From: Euonymus europaeus
Lineage: Eukaryota; Streptophyta; Magnoliopsida; Celastrales; Celastraceae
Direction of reading: 5' to 3'
Assembly: GCA_963580455.1 (NCBI GenBank)
Contig: OY756963.1
Span: forward strand, 26,369,555-26,433,554
DNA: 64,000 bases
The notes beneath the pieces are model-generated. The model saw only the letters and a list, made by a program, of their open reading frames with translations, ran no database searches and was not told the DNA's origin. The position numbers were made by a program, and so were the translations under genes. Shown here piece by piece: positions 34,370 through 47,266 of the stretch. Positions within the stretch are counted from its first letter, which is position 1; the number at the start of each line of letters is the position of its first letter.

Positions 34370-37300
34370 CTAGATTTGACTTAGTCCGGCAAGCTTCCGT
34401 AACTTCTCACAGACTACAAAGGTAATCATAGTTTGAGGACCCAATCTTGCAAAAATTGCAAAGCCCCTGGATAATTGAGCAAAAGAAGAAGATATTAGCA
34501 ACCAAAAAATGTAGATAAGAGGAATCGTGCATGGAGGGGGGAAAATCTAGGAACAACTCCTATTGATGAGTTCAAACACTATGCATGAGCACCATCTCAA
34601 CTATAACACCAGAATTTAATATCTATTTTACAGTTCAATCAATAAACGCTGTTGTGATAAGGAAAGATGAGGCTTCAAAGTTCACACATATACATCACTG
34701 ATAAAAACATGTTGTTCTAACAACAAGGGAACTTAAGGCAAGTAGAGCAAAAAAGTTTCCTCCAACCAGACAGAACTGGGTTTGTTCAGTTTCCCTCTTC
34801 CCAACACTCAAGCTGCATCCTTAACAATGAAAATGCCATACAATTGTCACTAGATGAACCCAAGTAAATAGGCTTCATGAAAGGCCTATAAGAAATCTCA
34901 CCCTTTGTAAAGTGCCTTTGGGCCTTCTGTAAGCACAACCTGAAAACACAAGCCCCAAACAGATCAGTTGATCAAAAGAAAAAGTAGGGAATTTAGAAGT
35001 AATTGACTCCACAAAGCCATATGAATCAGCAAATTATTAATAGGAGATTTTTCGATGACACTAAACCTTCTAATTTGGACAGCGAGAGAATCAACCAGCG
35101 TAACTAAATTATTGAACCAAAATGTCCATCGGAGTCATTAAAATTGTGGAGCTTCTGATTCCCGTTGAGTATTTTCAAATGATACTCTGTCATTTTATTA
35201 GTAAGGAAGCTTTAAAAGAAAGCAAATCCATGTCAGCCAATCCCAGTGTATTTGACAGACTGTAATTATATTTTGATAGGAATGTGTACAAGCATCTGCA
35301 GTGCAGGCAAAGGTTGCAAACATTTGCCCTTACCTGACCCTGCCTCCACTGTAGGACTTGTGCATGGGATGTGTATAACCTTTAACTTATATATGTATAA
35401 GCATATAAGCTACAATACTTGGGAACATTTTGCACACCCTTCCATTCCCACCTAGGCCACCCCCTCCCTCGATAATTAAATAAATCAAATACTTAAGATA
35501 TCCCTCTTAAAAAAAAGTCAGGCAGAAGCTATGGCTTTGTGATTTGAGTGATACCAACTTCACAAAAATGGAAACAATTATGCCGAAATACATAAAAGTA
35601 GCCACAACAGGGAAAAAAAGAGGGGAAAACAAATTAATACTTGATATCCACAGTGGAATCCATTTCGATAACTTCCAGCACTTTTAGATTCACGTTGTAG
35701 CATGAGGCGCGTTTTAATCATGTCCATGGGAGCAGTAATGACGGTACTCACGGTGCCTGCAATTGTACTTGAGCTTCATAACGTATGCATAATTAGTTAG
35801 TGCTGGTATGAAATTGAAAAATAAAACTGGCATGGGTTATATAACATAATATAAGCATAGCCAAAAAATCATGCATCCTAAAAGAGAGTTACAAGTTGTC
35901 CATACATAAGATGCAAATAAAATCCTTCTTCTAAAGATGTCCATCTAATCAAAATCTGCGTCAGTGACAAAGCAAAAGAATAATATTAGAACATATAACA
36001 AAACAGGGAAGGTTTATACGATCAGCCAAATTTTGATTAACAATGCGTAAAGTGCAGAATTTCTTTTTTGGTGCTTAAAGGAAAAAATATCTCCTAGAAC
36101 TTGACCTGCTTGGATTCATCATATGTTGCCAGTTGTGATGCAGTCAAAGCTGCTGCTCTAGCCATAGCAGGTCCAATCCCCTTCCAAAGAGCTTTTACTC
36201 CCTCTTCAGATACAATCCTTCGCATTTCTGCTACTGGTCCTCCCAGCCTCAGGTTTGGATACATCTGCAACCGCACCTGATGAAAAATATTGCCTATTAG
36301 ATCTAGAATAAGATATTTTGAATCCCCAAAATGGTTGCATACCTTAAGAACTTCGACTGGATTGGTCAGCGCAGTTGCTGTAGCACCAGCAAATGCTCCA
36401 GATGCAATCTTAACCAACACACCTGAAGACCCCAATGTCCAGTCACAGGCACTTTTGGATGGTTCATACAGCCCTAAACGAAGGCCTCCATAAAGAACTG
36501 ACCTCATCAATGCAGGTGTTAATCCTAGATACAAAGACCTTGATCCTTCTTGCTTCAAAACTTGCAGGCAAACACTTCCCTGTATGAATGAACCTAAGAT
36601 CCAATATTACACTCAAATAATACAGTAAGCCATATAAATATAACATAAGAACCAGGTACACGAGATGCACGAAAAGTTACCATCCCCGTTAAAGGTCCTT
36701 TCTGGCCAACAAGTTGCATCTGAAGCCTAACTTTAAGTACATCTGCATTCCAAGTGAATTACTGTCAATTACCTTACCATTTCAATAATTATCTTCTCTG
36801 CAATTTTGTTTTAGTGCTCAAAACTTCAGAGGGTTTGTTTCCATGAAAAAAAAATCAATAGCCAAAGATATTGCTAAGATATCTATTTTTCTTGACTTTA
36901 GGTTCCTAGTTTTGTGCAGTTATTTATCTCAAATCCAAGAAGGGATCTTTATACACGCACATGAACAATAACCTATATAAATGAGCTATTCTCTTAAGCA
37001 AACGAAGCACACTATTCACTTTGAGTGGCCATGTTTGAAATAGTGCAAGTAGTTGGCAGATAATCCAATGAATAGTTTGACTGGTAAAAGAACTTATACT
37101 ATTTAAAGAGAGCTTATAAATTCAAATCACTGTTCCCTTGAATAAGTCTACATTTACTCTTCATCATAACTTTACCATTCATGATCAACCTTGAGATTTG
37201 CAACAGAAAGCCATGAGACTTGCTTATCTAATGGAATGAAAAGCATATTTCCGCATTTCAACACACTTCTTGGTTAATAACGAACTGGGGAACTATTAGC

Positions 37301-37967
37301 ATGTTCTTAGCCATTCTACAGTGCATTATATTTGGAATTGAAGATAAATTCCACTTTCCCATTAATCAAGGTTTTTCCTAGCCACCAGATCCTCTAAACG
37401 TTCCCCCAAAATCCCCATACAAGTTTCAAAAGCAACTAGGCTTAAATAATTTCAATAAGATAAAAATCCTTTTTCTTATATGAGCTGTCAATTTCCTTCA
37501 AGCAATCAAGGCAAGTTTACAAATTACACTGAAGTGTTACATACCACGAAATGCAAATGCTTTGTAGATGCGATCGCAAGTCGAGTAAAAAGGAAGAGGT
37601 TATAAAAAAAAAGAGTAAAAAGGAAGAACCTAAAGGATGCGTGACGCCGGTGGCCATGGCAACAGCGAGCCCGCTGGTGCCGAAATGATAGAAAATCTTG
37701 GATGGCGTTGCTGTCCATTGTTGCTCCTCGTTAAATTTCACAGACCCTGTTTATTACAATTTGGGAATCATATAAACATGACCACAAGTTCATAAGTACA
37801 GACGATACCGACATGCTTCTTCGTTTTATTAAATAGAATCGGAAGAAAACAATACAATTCATAATTTTCAGTTTTTCTGGAAAACGAAAAAGAATATCAA
37901 ACAAGAATTTGAAAAAATTGAGACCTGAATGAGAGGAACTTCCGGAGTTCGATTCGCCAACCACCAT
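34370..37967 (-). CDS. Mitochondrial substrate carrier, possibly inactivated
   Basis: Minus-strand exons: 37967-37925, 37746-37630, 36742-36681, 36579-36343, 36276-36106, a damaged exon from 35955, 35756-35641, 34939-34902, 34466-34370. All three carrier signatures PX(D/E)XX(K/R) are seen: THPLDVLKVRLQ, TNPVEVLKVRLQ and TAPMDMIKTRLM, the mark of the six-helix inner-membrane carrier family. The C-terminus reads FARLGPQTMITFVVCEKLR then KLAGLSQI. It resembles the ucpB/dicarboxylate-type plant carrier at Arabidopsis At4g03115; the substrate is unknown. The odd point is exon 6: after LEEGFYLHL the expected few residues and donor are missing. The only nearby GT (35905) puts the next exon out of frame, and reading on hits TAG. 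Either a small deletion killed the gene or a splice form I cannot see is used. Confidence 0.85.
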
Positions 37968-38682
37968 TCTTTGCTTTCTGCACCCATTAACGTCCTACTT
38001 TTCATATATACACATAGGTGCGCAGTGCGCACATGCGTGTCTACTAACGTACGCTGTCAACGTACTTCTGGAGGAAATAAACTTAGAATACAACGGCGGC
38101 GCACTAAGTCGGACACTCGGACCTGGATGATCCTATTTATTGGACTCAATTAATCCATGTTTAAAATTTATATTCAAATATAAAAATATAGTCTAATTTT
38201 AATAAGGTACGATCCAAACTGGAAAATCTTGTTCGTTTTAATTATTCAGACTCTAATTCAATTGAATTATTTTTTAATTTATTTATTTGAATTCAAATTT
38301 TAAATTTATCTGAAAATAATTAATTAAGTACGTTTAAATATTCAAATCAATTTCAAATATGAATATACAAATACAAATATTTTATAAATATCTTAAATTA
38401 GCCTATTTTTTTACCACCCTTAATTTTATCCCAATGTTTGGAATAAAAGTTCGGATAATAATAATTATAAAAACTTAAGCTTATTTGTTTTTTGGGGTCG
38501 TTTTAATTCCAGTACCAATATAAACGGGACATCGGGTCAGAATGTCTTATAAATATAGAGGCCCAGTAATAGCGGGCTGTTAAATTCTGACGGGCCCAGA
38601 AGTTCTCTCTCCGATTTCTGCGAGCTCCGGCAACGTCTAGGGTTTCTAACGTACTTCGCGTTGAGGTTCTGATCTCGACAGC
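37968..38682. promoter_or_regulatory. Divergent promoter region, carrier and U1-C genes
   Basis: 715 bp between two start codons pointing apart. Both 5' UTRs and both promoters must lie here. Bases 38160-38500 are very AT-rich. I cannot assign specific elements. Confidence 0.5.
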
Positions 38683-40440
38683 ATGCCTCGGTTCGATCTT
38701 CAGCCTTTTTTGTTCATTAGAACTTCCATTTTTCCTGTGGAGAGAAGTTTTGCTAAATCTCTCTTTCTTTTTGGTTGTAATTGCAGGTATTACTGCGATT
38801 ATTGTGACACTTACTTGACACATGATTCAGTAAGTTCTTTCGTATTTTAACAGTCATGTTCAGTTTATATACTTCTATTTGATTGTCTCTACTTCTCCCT
38901 TCTTAATGATCATCACTTGTTTTGCTGGAATTTTGTTTGATGATACAGTGATACTTAGGCTTAAATTGACTTCTCATAGTCGGATAAAAAAAAAAATTTG
39001 ACTTCTCATAGTCTGATTCATAGTTTCATACCTCTAACTGCTATTAATCATGCTCATTTTCGCCTAACATGATTTGAGTGTAACGTCTATCTTATGGGAA
39101 GAAACTATGGAAATGGATGATTCTTTTGTTGGGGATTTTATATTGCTGACAAGTGACAACCTCTTGTTTTCGACATATTTCAGCCATCAGTTAGAAAGCA
39201 GCACAATGCAGGGTATAAACACAAGGTATTGTAGATTTGTCCTGGCCTTTAATTCTAATGAAGTGATTGTTGTTCTTTATGTGAATTGCTTGATTTCTGT
39301 TTATACCTTTAGGCAAATGTGAGATTGTACTATCAGCAATTTGAAGAACAACAAACTCAAAGTTTAATTGACCAAAGAATAAAGGAACATCTTGGTCAGG
39401 CTGCAGCATTCCAGCAGGTTGGTGCTGCCTACAATCAACATCTTATGGCTCAGAGGCCTCGCCCTCCTGTCCTACCAACACCTGGAATGCAACAATTACC
39501 GATTAATCCACAACTTTTCCCGGGAATGAGGCCTCCTATTTTGCCTAGACCAGTTCCTGGTGCTCCAGGTAGATCAAACCTCGACAGATATGACTATTTT
39601 GTTAGCAAACCCATTTCTCATTTTGTGTGTGCACTCAATTTTTCACATGCTTGATTGTATAGGAGATTAGGAGTCGATATCTTTCATTCATTCTATGGCA
39701 GATGATTTGTTGCTCTGACCTAATCTGGTGTTGTACCTGTAGTTGCTTAGCTTGTTTGTAGGTAATAGATTTATCAGGTGGTCTGCTAAAAAAATGTGTT
39801 CTTCAAATGATTTGAAAATATTCTTCATCTAACTATGCGGTTCATTATTATTTATGTATAAATCCTGGCAAAATCTGGCAAGGTAAGTTATTTTTTCCTC
39901 AAGGCTCATTGTTGTGGATTTTTGGTGGGTCACCTTTGTCTTTTTGGATGCATGTGTATATTTAGAAAAACAGCTGATGGCTTGTAAATTTCCACTTTTC
40001 TTCTCTTCTACATCACGGACCCTTGGTTAGAAGCAATTGTAGTCCTTCCATTTTTTCCCCCACAGTGCTTGCTATTACGTTTTTGAAATTACTGGATGAT
40101 AGCAACTCTCGATAGATATAAACATTTTCTGTGAAGTTGGAATGTATGAATTGAAACCCTCTCATGCTTGTTTTCAGGTTATGTTACTGCTCCAGGCATG
40201 CCACCAATGATGGCACCACCTGGTGCGCCCCCAGGACCTGGTCAATTAAATAGTCTTCCAAGACCACCTACCCTAGCTCCTCCTCCGACAGTCCCTGGGA
40301 CTGCAGCAACACCCTCTCCTTCCAGTGGCACCCCTTCAATGGTTACACCCACAGTCTACCAAGCCAATCCGGCCGCACCTACAAGTGGAGGCTTTGAAAA
40401 TTACGATGTTAATGCTCCAGCTTATGAAAGTAATCCTTAG
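38683..40440 (+). CDS. U1 small nuclear ribonucleoprotein C
   Basis: Five coding exons: 38683-38690, 38787-38829, 39184-39225, 39313-39568, 40178-40440, giving 203 residues. The first exon contributes only ATGCCTCG, two codons plus two bases. The N-terminus is the U1-type C2H2 zinc finger with Cys6, Cys9, His24 and His30 (YYCDYCDTYL, RKQHNAGYKHK), followed by the conserved helix VRLYYQQFEEQQTQSLIDQR. The rest is Pro/Met/Gly-rich, as is usual for plant U1-C. The protein is a core component of the U1 snRNP and stabilises U1 pairing with 5' splice sites in the nucleus. The stop is at 40438-40440; a further GT-AG intron (about 40454-40546) may sit in the 3' UTR. The Arabidopsis counterpart is At4g03120. 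Confidence 0.94.
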
Positions 40441-41502
40441 TCTGTTTCAACTTGGTATGCTTTGCTCTTATATCCAAAGGAAGTTATAAATTTTACTGAA
40501 TCTATTATGCGTTTATTGATAATTATAGTTCTTGTTATTTTGTAGGAAAAAACAATTAAACATGATGCAACAGAGGCTCAAACTTCTTCTTGAATGAGGA
40601 CCTTGTTCTTGGAGATTGACTCAAAACTCATCCACATCGCATCTCCTGTCTAAACGATCAACTCCCATCACCCTTCCCGCTTGCCATAGGGACTATACTG
40701 AGTGATTATGGCGATGGCACATGGATGGGCTTTGAAGATAATTTAGAAGTTATTTATATTTAGAACTTGATGAATTTATTTGGGAGCTATTATAATGGTT
40801 TGATTCCATTTAGTTATTCAGATTCTGTTTAATTTGTAAACCTTATCAAGCAAGCATGACAAAGTATTTGCATTAGAAATAAGACATTTACTTGAGATTG
40901 TGTTGGTTCCTTCTGTGTATCAACGGATTGGCTTGCTTGGTACTAAGATTTATATTTTTTGTCGGTCGGCAATAGGTGAATGATAATGAGGCAATCAGAA
41001 TAGGAAGAAAATCGATTGAACCAATCTTCAAATCGAGATAGGTGTGACGAAACACATCGAACATGAGTAGCAAAGCTTCTGACTTCTCTACGCCTCACCG
41101 ATCCACTTCTGATAATGTCTTACTCAAAACGGAGCTCATGAACAAATACTTAAATACCGGCTATATCTTTTCTAGATGACAACTATTTCCCTTTTGTCAT
41201 TTTCTAACCAATTCTTCTTCAACTCCAAACCAATTGTTCTACATCAGGTAAACAACCTTTTGAAAATTATGCATGAACGGGTGAACAAAAAATGCATTCC
41301 ACTTTGCAGTGTTTCTCGAGCCAGCTAATGTTTCCACTCTTGAGAGAGTAAAAGGGTAAAACATATATCAGATCATATAAAATTGAATTGGATCAGGTCC
41401 ATCACCAACTTTAAGAAAACTAATCAGATACAATAATACATTACCAACTTGAGTCTCGACCTCTTCTTCCGTCGAGTTCTCATGCCATGATATATTGATA
41501 TC

Positions 41503-44500
41503 CTAAGAGGCGAAGAGCTGATGTCTGTCAATGTAAAATAAGCGTTAGAAGTATCTTTTAAGTTATCAAACATTGCTGGATATTATGACTGACCTCTCAT
41601 AGTCCAATTTCTGGGTAACTATTCCATTCAGTAGTAGTTCTGATTCATGAACTGCTGCTCCTGCAATACCCAGTAGACAGAATTCGATTTGATTAATGCA
41701 AAGCATGGAAACCTTTTCAGCAAGTAAGGCAGAATGTGTTAGATCTAAACCTTTCTTAAGGAAAGGTAAACAGATAGCATGGTCTTCTTCACAGGAAAGA
41801 ATCAATAAATCATCTTGGAGATTTGGATCCTCTGCTAAAGGAATCTGCCAACTCTCCACCACCTGAGAGAGCATTTCCTCACAAGCTCAGCACTTGGCAG
41901 TTAATATGAAATTGGATTATGTAGAAGAAATTGCATCTAAAAGTTTCACTTACACTCGCAAACCACTAGCAGCATAATCATATATTAAGGATACACACCT
42001 GACCCTGGACGGCCTTAACCAAGCAAGCAAGCATTTCTTTATCAGGCTTAATGCTTGATGTAATAAAGACTCTTCGACCCTAAAGAAGCACCAGAACAGT
42101 AAATGAGAAGACAGTGAGCATGAAGCTAGATCTAGATAATGACTTTAAAGAAATTATAAGGTAGAATAGCACAATCTTAGATAATCACCTTTAGAAGAGG
42201 ATTCCGCATCGCTTGAGCCAGTGATACGGGCAGGCTAAAGCCGATTTCTTTCTCCTTTTTGGTATCCCTCAAGATGTATGAAATCTCATCAATAAAACTG
42301 CTTGCTTGACTGCAGCTCTCAAGCCATAGATGGGTCACCACTGGTTTGCCGAGAGCAATGGCTTCCAACATATTCCTTGTACGTACAAATCTGTCGGCTA
42401 CAAAATGAGTTGCATCCGTCAAACATGATGCAATGGAGGCTCCCAACCTTGTCAAGATCTGCTTAAAGTGACGAGCAAAAAAAATTGACATGCATGTAAA
42501 CATTACTGATTTAAAATTCTGAAGATCAATGAAAGAAGAGAAATGGCAGCCTCTACCTTTTTTTGCTTCTTGATAATAACATCACCCAAATGTTGGCTAA
42601 ACAAGACTCGAACATAAGTCATAACTCTCCGCCTCCTCAAATCTTTCCATGTAAATTCAGGTTTTGAATTTGGGGCACCCAGTCCAACATGCCCTTTCGA
42701 GGAAGACTTTCGCAGGCTTCTCTTGCGTGTCCTGTTGTGACATTTGTCAGACAAATTATTGGATGTTACTAGTAATGTACCTTTTGCACAGATATCTGTA
42801 GTATCATGGTCTGAACTAGAGTGTTCAGAATTTCTGCCTGATAACACTTCAAATTTACCGTGCTGTTTTGCACCTCTTGTGTAAGATGTAGAAATCCTTT
42901 TACATTTCTTATGTGATTGCTTTGAGGACACGGCTCTATCCAGATCTATGGTTTTTACTCTCATATTCGCAAATGTCAGGTCACAATTCGAATCAACAAC
43001 TCTGGAACCACATTCCTCAGAATTCTTTTCTGAATGATGTAAAAGCGGCTTTGTATGCACTGGTTGCACTCTCTTCATATCTGAATTATGGCAAGTGGTT
43101 TTCAAATTTTCTTTTGACCTTGTCCGACTTTTCTTAGGATGAATACCACTTTCTTTCTCCTCGACCATAACAAATGAAGAATACAGATTATTAGATTTGT
43201 TGGAATCGTTCCCCACTCTACCTAAACTTCTTTTTCCTGTAGGATAATCCCATGATTTTGAGTTTAAGCAAGCTGTTCCTACATTTTCTTCCAACTTACG
43301 CCTTCCCTTAGAATGAGCAGAGCTTACTTTATTATCAGCTGCAACTAATGATGCAAACAGTCTATTAGCTCTGACAGAATTGCTTTGCACTTTACGGAGT
43401 GTTCTCTTTCTTTTAGGATAATTCCATGAATCCAATCTTAAATAACATGTTAGAGAATCAACATCCACACTGGTTTGCTCCGGTTCATTTGTGTTGTTAC
43501 TAGTTCTCGCAGATGAGCCAAGATGCAATTTGTGAAATTTTGATGCCAACGGTGGATTAGCAGATAAACTCCTCCTCCTCCTGTATGTGATGATGCCACC
43601 CTCCATTTCATTATTTATCCTTTCTCCAGTATCAAATTGGCCGTGGCACATTCTTGCTCCAGCCTTTCTCACGGGATTCATAGTTGGGCGGGCAACAAGC
43701 ACTACTTGATCGTTTCCTGTGCCAGGGGAAATGTGTCCAGCAGCATATGATGAAATATTATTTTCATATGCTTTACTGTCATTCTGCCTTTTGAGTCCCT
43801 CCACTTTTCCATGCTTGATGACCTTTGGAGATCTCTCTGAAATTTCACTTGCATGGGCACAGCTCCCAGCAATTGATTGTCCCCTGGCCAACAACTTGGT
43901 TCTCCTTACTTTAGTTTCTATGTAGAATTGAGGATCTGACTCTTGATTTTCAAAGTGCTTCTGAGATGAACTGGAAGCACCTTCGAAATTTTCAACAGGA
44001 CATGTTCTTTGTTTTCGCTTTCCTGAAACATCCCCCACATTAAAGCATAGACTTTCTTGAGGGTAAGGATGGCAGGCATGAGCTTTACTCCGAGTTAAAT
44101 TGACACCTGAAGCTTCAGGGTTGTCCCATTTATCATAATGAGCATCACCAGTACCGCAGTTAGCAAGAGGGGCATATGCTAAGGCTTCCATAACTTCAGC
44201 AGCCATTTGAGTGTTAAACCCAACATCACATGTGTCTGGCGAATTGCTGATACTACAAGCATCAAACCGCTGTAACTCTTCTGAAATCTTTACATGTCGG
44301 TCTTCTTTCAACTCCTTGATAGAGTTATTATCAATCTTCATATCAGAAACTTGCACCATGCTGCAGATCTCTTTTGAACCACGATCTGAAAAGCTTGATT
44401 TCGAAGGAGCTGAAGCCATTATTTCCTTCTCACGGTTTGCAAACTCTTGCTTCTGTTTATCCTTGTTAGCTGAACTTTTACTGCCTGAACTGGCAAAAAG

Positions 44501-46041
44501 CCTGGCTTTCTGATGCCTCGCCTCATATTTATTGCCAAAGAAATCAGCTTCACCTTGCTGATCACCATCATCCCACTTGAAGATTCCCTTTTCTCCATTT
44601 GGCTTTCCGAGTACAATTCGCTTTGCCAAACTATGAATTCCCTTTGCACTTGAGATATGAGGCGACTTTTTCTTTGTTGTTTTTGTGAAATCTGTTCCTG
44701 GAGACAATGCCACATTGTTAAGTGACAGGAAGTGATCGACAAAGTTAAGTGCACTAGCTTGGGAGGAATCTCCAGGTTCCTGAGAACCACTGCAGTTAAT
44801 CCTTGCAAACTTATTATCTTGTCCCAGATCAGAAGTCTCAAAATTAGATGTCATTTTTTTGTCTCCTTCAAGTGAATCTGCAAGACTATTTCGTCAGTGC
44901 AGAACTTCAAGGGTAGATGACATCCAGATTTAAATTCATTTGTGAGGAATATACGTCTAAGCTGATGTCGCAACTTACAATGACAGAGATGAACACCCAC
45001 GCCCACCATCAAAGAAAAACAAGAACGGACATAATTGCAACCTGAAACTGAAAATAAAACGACACTGAAAGAGTGAAAGCTGACCTGTTGCATGTTGATC
45101 ATCAATGGAGCCACAAGAATCGGGCACTAAGTACTCTGCTTGTTCATCAAGTGTATAAAGTTGCCTCTTCCGTGAGTTCATCCCATTCCCTTTAACTTTT
45201 CTACCAGGTTTATCGAAACTCGAAAGACAACCCGTCCACAGAACTAGCTAACGAAGTTCTAGAAATCCCTTCATCCTCACTGTCCAGCACAACCTCCTCG
45301 TCATACTCACATTTTGTTTGACGGTCTACATTGCTATCAGGATCATCCACTACTGTGGTATAAAAATCAAGTTTCTCCACCTGACTTTCTTCTAAGAGAC
45401 TATTAAGCTCCAATGTATCATCAATGAGGACTGTGTTTTCAAGCTGACCATGCTCCTCGTCCTTTACATCCTTGCAATCACCATCTATTGTGCCAGCGAA
45501 AAGAAATACAAAAGAGAAAGAAAAGACCCATCAAAGACTGATTATTACCCCAGAAAGATGAGTAAGTATCCAATACTCATATAATTCACATAGGAAGATT
45601 ACAAAATAAGACAGAAACTAGTTTCCTATATTCAAGTTCCAATGCCGCAGTAATTAATAGGCAGTATTTGTGTTATAATTCATAAACAGTATTTATTATG
45701 AATTCAAACTGCTCATGACAATATGCCATCAATTACGATATTTTACTCCCCAAAACAAAAATAGAACAGCTTGAGAATACAAATATCTCTAACGAAAATT
45801 CGAAAGGGGCTCGAGAACAAGCAATAGTTTGGTCCGATTGATATGATCTTTTTCCAATAGTAATAATCTATCCCTCATTTTATTCATCAAACAAAGAAAT
45901 GTAGAAAATAAATACGAAACGTAAACTAACACCGATTAACTGAAGATGAAAGACGAATGATACGTACATACCGGGAGGCAACGAAGAAAACTGGGACACA
46001 GACTCGAGGACATGAGTTTCAGTGTCCCCCTGATCACCCAT
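41503..46041 (-). CDS. BRCT-domain DNA-repair protein (MDC1/PTIP-like), apparent frameshift in exon 2
   Basis: Minus-strand exons: 46041-45972, 45484-45085, 44877-42557, 42458-42189, 42079-41999, 41862-41751, 41660-41594, 41524-41503. Allowing for one extra base in exon 2, they encode about 1113 residues. The N-terminal two thirds are acidic then basic/Ser-rich and low in known domains, with repeated basic motifs (SWNYPKRKRTLRKV, SWDYPTGKRSLGRV). The C-terminal BRCT region includes GASIASCLTDATHFVADRF and KPVVTHLWLESC, then a second BRCT-like part (RRVFITSSIKPDKEML). BRCT pairs bind phosphoserine in DNA-damage complexes. In exon 2 the frame carrying SEDEGISRTSLASSVDGLSF runs into TAA at 45210, while the next codons in the +1 frame continue well (KPGRKVKGNGMNSRKRQLY). 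A single surplus base in an A3 run near 45222 explains it. The Arabidopsis counterpart is At4g03130. Confidence 0.88.
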
Positions 46042-47237
46042 TTCGCCGATGATTATCAGTCGCGATCACAACCCGACAGTGCGCTATTCCAGAGAATATC
46101 GCGTTCGGTTTAACCGAGTTGAAGTTTTAAGGCCTAAATACTATGTATCAAAAGCCATTAACCAGTAGTATTGCTGGAAAATTAGAATGTGCTAGGGTTT
46201 GAGGTTTGGAGGGGAAACGATCTTGCGCTTTTAAATTCTTGGAGGGAAATCCTTTTACTGTAATAAAATAATAATAATAATAATTTGGTCTTGACTTTTT
46301 GAAAAGTCACGCTGGCCCACAACATAAAAGGATTGGGCCTGCACAGCACGGCCCACTTTACAGCTCTAATGAATACACAACAACGATCCAGATAAGAATT
46401 AAAGGGGAAGAGTTTGCAATCAATATATTAATAAATTATTGTTTAATAAAAAATAAATTAAAGTCAATTAATCAAAATATAAAAATATGATTTCCACATT
46501 TAGAAAAAAATAATAATTAAGTTACAATATTGAAAACTTCAATAGCCATAACCACTGAAATATTTTGCAATTCAATATAGTTACCACATTTAGTAGAAAA
46601 TAAAATAATAATTAAGTTGCAATATTGAACACTTCAAGAGCCATAAACACTTGAATATTTTACAATTCAATTTATGTTTATCCTATTTAATTAAAAATAA
46701 ATAAATAATTGGTATTCAATATTAAAAACTCTAAGTCGCATACGCTTATAACTGGTACGAATGAACTACTCTGCATATATTTTTTTAATGGCTATAAGTT
46801 TTCATGTCGGTTCCTAATCCGCAATCAAGTTCATCTTCCTCTATTCATTTTTTTTATGTGACGATTACACTCATCTGTTGAGAGTTCATATATGTATTTC
46901 ACTTTACATAGGTCTAACGCGGAGGTACGTGAGTGAGAGACTAGCTCCGGTGAACGAAAGAGACGAAGGACAAAGTTTCAAGCAACTTTCTCGATCTAAT
47001 ATACATGAACATTATTAGTTAAGGTAGATCATATTGATTCATGGTTATTTGTGGTTACCTATCAATCTCTTTGATTTGATTTCATGGATACACCTAATAA
47101 ACGAAAAATATTAAGCAATTTGTAATTTATTTGTTATCAATTTTTAAAATATAAATTATATGTTAATTAGGTCAATATTGACTATATAATCTACATAATA
47201 TAAATTAATTAATTTAAACCTCAAACCCTTATTAATA
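46042..47237. other. BRCT promoter and AT-rich repeat DNA
   Basis: The first 150-200 bases are the likely BRCT promoter. There is an AAT microsatellite near 46265-46283 and a 90-bp tandem duplication (see 46491). The stretch leads into a Helitron-like 3' end. No coding frame is supported. Confidence 0.45.
46491..46673. repeat. 90-bp imperfect tandem duplication
   Basis: Two copies beginning TTCCACATTTAG (46491) and TTACCACATTTAG (46581), both running through ATAATAATTAAGTT, CAATATTGAA, CTTCAA(T/G)AGCCATAA and TTCAAT. They probably belong to the Helitron-like element that ends near 47265. Confidence 0.8.
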
Positions 47238-47266
47238 CCCCGCGAAGCACGGGATAAATACCTAGT
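47238..47266 (+). mobile_element. Helitron 3' terminus
   Basis: CCCGCGAAGCACGGG can fold into a GC stem-loop. It is followed 8 bases later by CTAG and then T (47262-47266), the CTRR plus T ending of plant Helitrons with the hairpin just upstream. The 5' TC end was not found; the AT-rich region from about 46300 is probably the body. Confidence 0.7.

Larger units (their letters stand above)
29733..34990. repeat. Segmental duplication, copy B (contains the 3' end of the carrier gene)
   Basis: Partner of copy A (12255-22530). It is likely the source locus because it runs directly into the carrier gene on the minus strand and contains that gene's last two exons in working form. It lacks the SINE and the LINE of copy A. 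It has its own insertions: a LINE fragment (30523-31190), a Stowaway-like remnant (32084-32320) and a Tourist-like MITE (32565-33590). Bases 29985-30340 and 31190-31930 show nothing recognisable. Confidence 0.85.

Noticed and set aside
42913..43137. Plus-strand frames over the BRCT gene (also 43719-43925 and 44211-44513)
   Set aside because: They are shadows of the large minus-strand exon 42557-44877, without domains or start context.
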